The translations under genes and the position numbers were made by a program. A DNA stretch of 64,000 nucleotides from Burkholderiales bacterium. Lineage in GTDB: Bacteria > Pseudomonadota > Gammaproteobacteria > Burkholderiales > Burkholderiaceae_C. The notes under the pieces are model-generated. The model saw only the letters and a program-made list of their open reading frames with translations. It had not been told where the DNA came from and made no database searches. Location of the stretch: contig JADJCH010000062.1 of the NCBI GenBank assembly GCA_016703325.1, forward strand, positions 62,001-126,000, in the 5' to 3' direction. Positions within the stretch are counted from its first letter, which is position 1, and each line of letters opens with the position of its first letter. Below, in pieces: positions 57,727 to 64,000 of this stretch.

Positions 57727-58968
57727 ATGATCTATCAACTGTATGAAGCCCAGCGGGCCCTGCTGAGCCCGTTTGCCGAGTTCGCCAGTGCCTCGTCGAA
57801 GCTGTACAGCCATCCCCTGTCTCCCTTCGCGCACGCGGTCGGTTCGCAGCGCATGGCGGCCGGCTTTGATCTGCTGCATCGTCTGACCAAGGAATACGAG
57901 AAGCCTCCCTTTGAAATCACGTCAGTGAACATTGGTGGGGTGGATGTGGCAGTGCAGGAACAGGTGGCGGCAGCCCGCCCCTTCTGCCGCCTGCTGCGCT
58001 TCAAGCGTTACACCGACAACGCTCAGGCGCTGGAGCGCATGCGCTCCCAGCCCTCCGTGCTGGTGGTGGCCCCCTTGTCCGGTCACCACTCCACGCTTCT
58101 GCGCGATACGGTGCGCACCCTTTTGCAGGACCACAAGGTCTACATCACCGACTGGGTGGACGCCCGCATGGTGCCGATGTCCGACGGCGCCTTCCACCTG
58201 CACGACTATGTGCACTACGTGCAGGATTTCCTGCGCCAGATCGGCCCGGACGTCAACGTCATTTCGGTGTGTCAGCCCACTGTCCCGGTGCTGGCTGCCG
58301 TGTCGCTGATGGCGTCCAACGGCGAGCCCACGCCCAAGGCGATGGTGATGATGGGCGGGCCGATCGACGCCCGCAAGAGCCCCACCGCAGTGAACGATCT
58401 GGCGATCAACCGCAGCCACGAGTGGTTCGAGAGCAACGTGATCTACCGCGTGCCGCCGAACTTCCCGGGCGCGGGCCGGCGGGTCTACCCTGGCTTCATG
58501 CAGTACACCGGTTTCGTCGCGATGAACCCGGACCGCCACGTCAACTCGCACTGGGACTACTTCCTGGACCTGGTGCGTGGCGACGAGGAGAGCGTGGATG
58601 CCCACCGCGCCTTCTACGACGAGTACAACGCCGTGCTGGACATGCCGGCGGAGTACTACCTGGAGACGATCAAGACGGTGTTCCAGGACTTTGCGCTGGT
58701 CTACGGCACCTGGAAGGTCGATGGCGAGCTGGTGCGCCCGCAGGACATCCAGACCACCGCGCTGCTGACGGTAGAGGGCGAACTGGACGACATCGCCGGC
58801 ATCGGCCAGACCCAGGCCGCCCATGGCCTGTGCTCGAGCATCCCGAAGGACAAGCAGGAACACTACTCGGTGATCGGCGCCGGCCACTACGGCATCTTCT
58901 CCGGCCGCCGCTGGCGCGAGATGGCCTACCCGGTGGTGCGCGACTTCATCGCCAAGCACCAAGGCTGA
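57727..58968 (+). CDS. phaZ: Intracellular polyhydroxybutyrate depolymerase
   Basis: A 413-aa alpha/beta-hydrolase-like enzyme that degrades native intracellular PHB granules. The thiol nucleophile is in NVISVCQPTVPVLA (Cys about 182), as in Ralstonia eutropha PhaZ1, with the acid in VEGELDDIAG and the His in GAGHYGIFSGRRW. The N terminus MIYQLYEAQRALLSP is typical. Its presence implies that the organism stores PHB. The biosynthetic genes are not in the window. A terminator follows at 58985. Confidence 0.95.
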   Translation: MIYQLYEAQRALLSPFAEFASASSKLYSHPLSPFAHAVGSQRMAAGFDLLHRLTKEYEKPPFEITSVNIGGVDVAVQEQVAAARPFCRLLRFKRYTDNAQALERMRSQPSVLVVAPLSGHHSTLLRDTVRTLLQDHKVYITDWVDARMVPMSDGAFHLHDYVHYVQDFLRQIGPDVNVISVCQPTVPVLAAVSLMASNGEPTPKAMVMMGGPIDARKSPTAVNDLAINRSHEWFESNVIYRVPPNFPGAGRRVYPGFMQYTGFVAMNPDRHVNSHWDYFLDLVRGDEESVDAHRAFYDEYNAVLDMPAEYYLETIKTVFQDFALVYGTWKVDGELVRPQDIQTTALLTVEGELDDIAGIGQTQAAHGLCSSIPKDKQEHYSVIGAGHYGIFSGRRWREMAYPVVRDFIAKHQG

Positions 58969-58984
58969 AGCCAACCGCTCCTCC

Positions 58985-59008
58985 AGGCCGCCTTCGGGCG
59001 GCCTTTGT
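58985..59008 (+). terminator. Rho-independent terminator of phaZ
   Basis: Eight-base-pair stem AGGCCGCC/GGCGGCCT, TTCG loop and a short T run, 17 bases after the phaZ stop. It also faces the convergent MFS gene. Confidence 0.82.
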
Positions 59009-59028
59009 CATGGGGGGCCTCGCCGGGC

Positions 59029-60198
59029 TCAGCCTGCGGTGGTTGGCCGTCGCCAACGGATCCAGGCCAGCGCGGCAGCCAGCAACGCCAGCGGCAGCAG
59101 GCTGCCCAGGTTCATCGCCTGCCAGCCGCCCGTGGTGACCAGCGCACCGGAGCCGAAGGAGGTGAAGGTCATCGTCGCATAGACGCAGAAGTCCACCGCC
59201 GCCTGCGCCGTGGTGCGCTCCTCGGGCCGGTAGGCCTCGGTGGCCAGGGTGGTGCCGCCGATGTAGAGGAAGTTCCAGCCCAGTCCGAGGGTGACCAGGG
59301 CGGCCAGGAAGTGCATCAGGTCGACCCCGGCCAGGGCGATCGCCACGCAGACCCCGTTCAACAGCAATCCCGCCACCAGCACCGGCCAGACGCCCACGCG
59401 TTTGATCAGGTTCCCGGTGAAGAAGCTCGGCAGGTACATGGCGATCACATGCCACTCCAGCACCAGCGCAGCAGCCGAAAAGGGATGGCCGCACTGCGCC
59501 ATCGCGATCGGTGTGGCAGCCATCAGCAGGTTCATCACGCCGTAACCCAGCGCGCAGGCTGCCACGGCCACGATGAACACAGGCTGGCGCACGATCTCGC
59601 GCAGCGGGCGGCCGGTCTGGGCGACCTGACCCGGCTGCGTCAGCGGCGGAAAGCGGATGAACTGCATCAGCAGCATGGCCAGCAGCGCCAGCACGGTCAA
59701 AGCCAGGTAAGCACCGGCAAAGGGACGATCCAGCGCATCGCGGGTGAGGCTGGCCAGGTTGGGGCCGACCACCCCGCCCAGGATGCCGCCGGCCAGCACC
59801 CAGGAGATCGCCTTTTCCTTGTACGAAGGCTGCACCAGTTCCGTCGCCGCAAAGCGGTACAGCGCCGCGTTGGCGTTGAAGTAGCCGGCCACGAAGATGG
59901 CCGCAGTGAGCAGCCAGAAGCTGCGTTGCAGCACCGCCCAGGCGCAGATGGCTGCCGTCACCAGCGCCACCAGCAAGCCGAGTTGAAAGGTTCGCTGCCG
60001 TCCCCAGGCCCGCTGGTGCCGCGCCACCAGCGGCGCCGCGAGCGCACCGCCGGCCACATACCCGGCCACCGGCAACGTGGCCATCCAGGCCACCGGCGCG
60101 AGTTCCAGGCCGACCAGTCCATTCACGGCAATGAAGGTGACGTTGTTGGACAGAAAGAGTCCCTGGCACAGGGCCAGCAGCAGCAGGTGGCGGTTCAT
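59029..60198 (-). CDS. MFS transporter
   Basis: A 389-aa inner-membrane protein with twelve hydrophobic segments. It begins NRHLLLLALCQGLFLSNNVTFIAVNGLVG, and the loop after helix 2 reads VARHQRAWGRQRTFQLG, the usual MFS motif A position in degenerate form. The second half includes GLGWNFLYIGGTTLATEAYRPEER. Many relatives are annotated as sugar or drug exporters; no substrate can be assigned. It is divergent from gloA with 131 bases between. Confidence 0.87.
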   Translation of the reverse strand: MNRHLLLLALCQGLFLSNNVTFIAVNGLVGLELAPVAWMATLPVAGYVAGGALAAPLVARHQRAWGRQRTFQLGLLVALVTAAICAWAVLQRSFWLLTAAIFVAGYFNANAALYRFAATELVQPSYKEKAISWVLAGGILGGVVGPNLASLTRDALDRPFAGAYLALTVLALLAMLLMQFIRFPPLTQPGQVAQTGRPLREIVRQPVFIVAVAACALGYGVMNLLMAATPIAMAQCGHPFSAAALVLEWHVIAMYLPSFFTGNLIKRVGVWPVLVAGLLLNGVCVAIALAGVDLMHFLAALVTLGLGWNFLYIGGTTLATEAYRPEERTTAQAAVDFCVYATMTFTSFGSGALVTTGGWQAMNLGSLLPLALLAAALAWIRWRRPTTAG

Positions 60199-60329
60199 TG
60201 CATCTCACGCGGTGGACGGGTCAGTCTATCCACGCGAGCCATCCGCCTCTGCCGGGATCACCCTCGATTCGCCTGTGTATCGCACGCTGTGCCATGCTGG
60301 CTGCCCCACTGCGAACCTGCTTCCACCCT

Positions 60330-60728
60330 ATGCGACTGCTGCACACCATGCTGCGAGTGGGCGACCTGCCCCGCTCGATCCGTTTCTACACAGAGGCTCT
60401 GGGCATGACGCTGCTGCGCAGCACCGAACGGCCCGCGCAGAAATACAGCCTGGCCTTCCTCGGCTACGGCAGCAACCCTGAGCAGGCCGAAATCGAACTC
60501 ACCTACAACCACGGCGTCTCGTCCTATGACCTGGGCAGCGCCTATGGCCACATCGCCATCGGCGCGACAGACATCGCCGCGGTGTGTGAACGGGTGCGCG
60601 CCACCTCCGCCGAGCTGGGGGGGCAGGTCACCCGTGAACCCGGCCCGGTGCAGGGCGGCAGCACGGTGATCGCCTTCGTCACTGACCCGGACGGGTACAA
60701 GATCGAGCTGATCCAAAGGGAGGACTGA
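60330..60728 (+). CDS. gloA: Lactoylglutathione lyase (glyoxalase I)
   Basis: A 132-aa metalloenzyme that converts the methylglyoxal-glutathione adduct to S-lactoylglutathione. The signature starts RLLHTMLRVGDLPRSIRFYTEALGM. Metal ligands are His5 and Glu in AEIELTYN, then His in YGHIAIG and Glu in DGYKIELIQ. The size and order match the Ni/Co-type bacterial GloA. The ATG at 60330 is the family start; the frame is open to 60198. Confidence 0.95.
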   Translation: MRLLHTMLRVGDLPRSIRFYTEALGMTLLRSTERPAQKYSLAFLGYGSNPEQAEIELTYNHGVSSYDLGSAYGHIAIGATDIAAVCERVRATSAELGGQVTREPGPVQGGSTVIAFVTDPDGYKIELIQRED

Positions 60729-60767
60729 CCGCTGGCCCTGGGGCCCGGCGCCGCGACAATCATCGGC

Positions 60768-63700
60768 ATGACCGCCGATCTGTTTGGACTGCCCGAGCCC
60801 CAACCCGCCACGCCACTGCGCGGCGCCCACACCACCGACCAAGCGTCCCTGGTCCAAGTGGCCCTGCTGGCCGGTGCCGGCTCACGGCCGCGCACCTGGG
60901 TGCTGGACCTGCTGACGGCGCTGGGCGAGCGCAATGCCGCCGGCAAACGCTGGACCGGGCTGGACGTCACTCAGGCGATGAAGGCCCTGGCCACTGCCGG
61001 GCGGATCGTCGAGGAGCGCAGCGGCAGCGGGTACTGGCGGGTGGCCGACGATCAGGCCATCCCCACCTTCCACCAATTGCTGCAGCGCTGGCCGGCCGCA
61101 CGCCTGGTGGCCGCGCTGGCGGAGGTCAACGGCCACCCGCTGCGCGAAGGGCAGCCACAAGGCTTCTGGCACTTCCGCAGCGGCGCCGACGCAGTGGCCA
61201 TTCTGCGGCCGCTGCTGTTCCATGGCGCACCGCCCCAGGACATGGCGGTCTGGGGAGCCCGCTGCGATTGGGGCGTGGACTGGGCAGAGGTGCTGGAAGA
61301 GGCCCTGGAAGGCCTGTGCGACGAAGCCCTCTGGCAGCGCCTGCATCCGGCCTGGCAGGTGAACCTGGTCGACGCCGCGCTGCAGCGGCAGATGGGCAGC
61401 TGGCGGCGCCACCCGACGCTGCCGCTGGCTTCGATGGCAGCAGATTGCATCGACCGCGCCGAGCGGGATTCGGCGCTGGCTGAAGCACTGGAAACCAGCG
61501 ACCTGCGCTGGACCTGGGCGGCGGCCCTGCTGCTGGCCGGCCGGGGCGATGAGGTGGAACCGATCATCGCCCCGTTGACGGTTGAAAACGCCCGGCGCAG
61601 CGCGGGAGAAGCGGCCCACTGGGACCGCCTGGCCGAGGCGCTGGAGGCGCACCGGCTGTACCAGCTCGGTGACTGGGACGGCGCGATCGAGCGCTACGAC
61701 GTCTGCTGGAGCCACCCCGCCGCACCCGCCAAGGGCAAGGGATCCGGCAAAACCTCCGGGCGCTCAACCTCGTCGCGGGAGCCCCGCGGGGGGCCTGGCC
61801 GCAGCGGGGTGCCGTTGCCGCTGGCCACGCCCTACGTCCTGGCACTGATGGCCCGCGGCAGTGCGGAGGACCTGCGCCGGGCACTCAAGTTCTGCCTGGC
61901 CGAAGACGGCCGCCGCCAGCCGGACCCGGAATCGCCCTGGGGGATGATGGCGCTGGCCCTGCAGATCCGCCTGGGGGAAGCCACGCGGGACCTGGCCTCC
62001 TTCCAGCCCGCCAGCCGGGACCCGGCGCTGGACCCGCGCGACTGGTGGCGCTGGATGATGCGGGCCTGGCTGGCGGACGATGGTCAGGCCCCACTGGCCG
62101 CAGCCGCGGGCCGCAGCGAGCAGGTGCCCGTCAGCTGGGCGCTGCTGCACGCCCGGCTGGTCGAGGCTGGGCTGCAACACCTGGCCGGCCAGCTCGATGG
62201 GGCCCTGGCGGTGCTGCAGGGTCGTGCGGCGCCGCAGCCCTTCTTTGTGCTCCATCGTGACGACGGTTGGCGCCAGACGCTGGCCGCGCTGGCGGATGCC
62301 GCCGCGCCCGCCGGCGAGCGCGGCGGCTCGGCCGTCACCGTCAAGACCGATGCCACCCGCCTGCTCTGGGCGATCGAACTGGACGACGGTGGCGCCTTGC
62401 GCGGCATCGCCCCCTTTGAACAGAAGCAGGGTCTGCGCGGCTGGGGCAAACCCAAGCCGGTGCCGCTGTCCCGACTGTCCAAAGCGGAGGACCTGCCGGC
62501 AGAGGACATGCCCCCGGCACGCTGTCTGCGGCAAAACCCGCTGGACCGCACCTGGCATGTGGACTTGGCCGCCTGTGCGGTGGCGCTGGTGGGTCACCCG
62601 CGCCTGGAGCTGGCCGAGCAGCCCGGTGTGCCGGTGACCCTGCAGGAGGCGCCGCCCAACCTGGAACTGCTGGACGAGGGCGATCAACTGCTGCTGCGCC
62701 TGGACCCACCACCGCGCCCGGCCGAAGCACCCACCGCCCCCCTGGTCTGGTCCCGCTCCCCGCGCAGCGCGGCCGAGGAGCGCGAGCAGGAGGCGCTGGC
62801 CGCCCTGACGCTGCTGCGCGACTCCCCGCAGCGACTGAGGCTGGTGCGGCTGAACCCGGCCCAGCGCCGGGTTGCCCGGTTGCTGGGCAGCCAGGGCCTG
62901 CGCTTTCCGCGCGAGGCGGTGGGCCAGTTGGAGGCCTTGTTGCAGCAGTTGGGCAGCCACTTCCAGGTGCACAGCGATGCCCTGCCCGGCGCACAGACGC
63001 TGCGCGAGCAACCCGCCGACAGCCGGCTGCGGGCCGAACTCACCCCCCTGGGCGACGGCATGCACCTGCGCCTGGTGGCCGCACCGCTGGGCCCGATGGG
63101 ACCGCGGCTGTCGCCCGCCCAGGGCCGCAGCCGCCTGATCGCCCAGGTGGAAGGCGAAACCCTGGGCACCGAACGCGATCTGGCCGCCGAGCGCAGCCAG
63201 CTCGACAGCGTGCTGGAGACCTGCCCGATGCTGGCCGCGCTGCCGGAGGGCGCCCCCACCGCCTGGGACATCGAACAGCCCGAAGCGGTGCTGGCGCTGG
63301 TCGAGCGCCTGCAGGCCCTGCACGCCGTGGCCGGGCTGGACTGGCCGCAGGGCCGGCCGATCCAGGTCGAGCGCGCAGACGTCGGCCAACTGAGTGTGCA
63401 GGTGGCCAGTCGGCCGCAGTGGCTGGCGCTGGAGGGCGGCGTCAGCGTCAACGAACAGATGGTGGCCAGCCTGACGCGGCTGCTGGACTGGGCAGCCACC
63501 CAGAAGAGCCGCTTCGTCCCCCTGGGCGAAGGCCGCTACCTGGCGCTCACCGAAGCGCTGCAGGCCCGCATCGAAGCCCTGGCCCGGGTGGCCGAACCCT
63601 CCCGCAAGGCCGATGGCCCGCTGCAGATGCCCCTGCTGGCGGCCGGCTGGCTGGAGGGCCAGCTCGCCGGGGCCGACCTGCGCGCCGACCGCGGCTTCCA

Positions 63701-64000
63701 GGATCGCATCGAACGCCTGGCTGCTGCCCAGGCCGATGGCTACCACCTGCCCGGCACCCTGCAGGCCGAGCTGCGGCCCTACCAGGTCGAAGGCTACGAA
63801 TGGGCCATGCGGCTGGCCGACAGCGGCTTCGGCGCCTGCCTGGCCGACGACATGGGCCTGGGCAAGACGCTGCAGGCACTGGCCCTGCTGCTGGCCCGCG
63901 CGGCCGGCGGGCCGGCGCTGGTGGTGGCCCCCACCTCGCTGATGGGCAACTGGGCGGCCGAGGCCCGCCGCTTCGCCCCGGCCCTGCGGGTGCACACCTA
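60768..64000 (+). CDS. SNF2-type DEAD/DEAH-box helicase, 3' end beyond window
   Basis: An open frame of at least 1077 codons that runs off the window end. The first 1000 residues contain helical, Trp/Leu-rich repeats with no named domain that I recognise, and a Gly/Ser/Arg-rich linker around residues 325-350. The start (TWVLDLLTALGERNAAGKRW) could be a winged helix. From about residue 1005 the SNF2 ATPase begins: LRPYQVEGYEWAMRLADSGFG, Walker A DDMGLGKTLQA (about 1027-1037) and VVAPTSLMGNW. Such enzymes remodel protein-DNA complexes. A long antisense open frame covering this gene is a codon-bias shadow. Confidence 0.85.
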   Translation, partial: MTADLFGLPEPQPATPLRGAHTTDQASLVQVALLAGAGSRPRTWVLDLLTALGERNAAGKRWTGLDVTQAMKALATAGRIVEERSGSGYWRVADDQAIPTFHQLLQRWPAARLVAALAEVNGHPLREGQPQGFWHFRSGADAVAILRPLLFHGAPPQDMAVWGARCDWGVDWAEVLEEALEGLCDEALWQRLHPAWQVNLVDAALQRQMGSWRRHPTLPLASMAADCIDRAERDSALAEALETSDLRWTWAAALLLAGRGDEVEPIIAPLTVENARRSAGEAAHWDRLAEALEAHRLYQLGDWDGAIERYDVCWSHPAAPAKGKGSGKTSGRSTSSREPRGGPGRSGVPLPLATPYVLALMARGSAEDLRRALKFCLAEDGRRQPDPESPWGMMALALQIRLGEATRDLASFQPASRDPALDPRDWWRWMMRAWLADDGQAPLAAAAGRSEQVPVSWALLHARLVEAGLQHLAGQLDGALAVLQGRAAPQPFFVLHRDDGWRQTLAALADAAAPAGERGGSAVTVKTDATRLLWAIELDDGGALRGIAPFEQKQGLRGWGKPKPVPLSRLSKAEDLPAEDMPPARCLRQNPLDRTWHVDLAACAVALVGHPRLELAEQPGVPVTLQEAPPNLELLDEGDQLLLRLDPPPRPAEAPTAPLVWSRSPRSAAEEREQEALAALTLLRDSPQRLRLVRLNPAQRRVARLLGSQGLRFPREAVGQLEALLQQLGSHFQVHSDALPGAQTLREQPADSRLRAELTPLGDGMHLRLVAAPLGPMGPRLSPAQGRSRLIAQVEGETLGTERDLAAERSQLDSVLETCPMLAALPEGAPTAWDIEQPEAVLALVERLQALHAVAGLDWPQGRPIQVERADVGQLSVQVASRPQWLALEGGVSVNEQMVASLTRLLDWAATQKSRFVPLGEGRYLALTEALQARIEALARVAEPSRKADGPLQMPLLAAGWLEGQLAGADLRADRGFQDRIERLAAAQADGYHLPGTLQAELRPYQVEGYEWAMRLADSGFGACLADDMGLGKTLQALALLLARAAGGPALVVAPTSLMGNWAAEARRFAPALRVHT

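Noticed and set aside
61764..63995. Long open frame on the minus strand (743 codons)
   Set aside because: It is antisense to the SNF2 helicase gene; its composition (Gln, His, Gly and Ala rich) is the usual shadow of GC-rich codon bias.

Overview
The window is 64 kb of GC-rich DNA (roughly two thirds G+C by eye) from a bacterial chromosome. Gene content points to a betaproteobacterium of the order Burkholderiales, most plausibly the Leptothrix/Sphaerotilus/Rubrivivax/Ideonella group: a short-type peptide release factor region with prmC, a PhaZ-type intracellular PHB depolymerase, a K+-insensitive H+-pyrophosphatase, NitT/TauT-type ABC transporters and TAXI-type binding proteins. The genus is an inference. 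Coding density is high, and several neighbours share four-base start/stop overlaps (ATGA, GTGA, TTGA).

Layout. 1-6.6 kb is housekeeping: end of prfA, prmC, an outer-membrane-like protein, grxD, ubiX, a lytic transglycosylase, proS and rppH. 6.6-8.0 kb holds a DMT transporter and the RNase P RNA gene (rnpB). 8.0-12.4 kb is the most unusual block: a TPR/TRAF-binding-like protein fused to a trypsin-like protease, a GH108 muramidase, an unknown 263-aa protein, and a lipoprotein/coiled-coil pair that looks like a phage o-spanin/i-spanin pair. 12.5-15.4 kb is a divergent iron(III) ABC transporter (permease and ATPase) around a strong Fur box. 15.5-18.5 kb has psd, hpd and fabI. 18.6-23 kb is a nucleobase-related operon: an 8-oxoguanine deaminase-like amidohydrolase and a three-gene ABC transporter. 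23-26 kb is an alkylation-repair operon on the minus strand: Ada-AlkA fusion, ogt and a DMT exporter.

26-35.6 kb contains a secreted sedolisin-like lipoprotein, a 501-bp gene-free stretch rich in DnaA-box-like motifs, an isolated ureD, rarD, a TAXI-binding protein, a PIN toxin/antitoxin pair, an M24 aminopeptidase and a DUF4397 lipoprotein. 35.7-47.2 kb carries a Wzx-like flippase, two FemAB/BioF2-like acyltransferases, an atypical chemotaxis receptor, a large zinc metalloprotease (apparently frameshifted near its N terminus, behind a 19-G tract) and nadE. 47.2-52.3 kb is one 1678-aa CheB-CheR-PAS-GGDEF-EAL protein. 52.5-58.9 kb has a VOC protein, divergent soluble (ppa) and membrane (hppA) pyrophosphatases, an HDOD protein and phaZ. 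59-64 kb has an MFS transporter, gloA and the start of a very long SNF2-type helicase that runs off the end.

No CRISPR array, insertion sequence, integrase or complete tRNA gene was seen. The best candidate for an undescribed system is the 8.0-12.4 kb block: a regulated protease sensor next to cell-wall and outer-membrane lysis functions, without any other phage genes.
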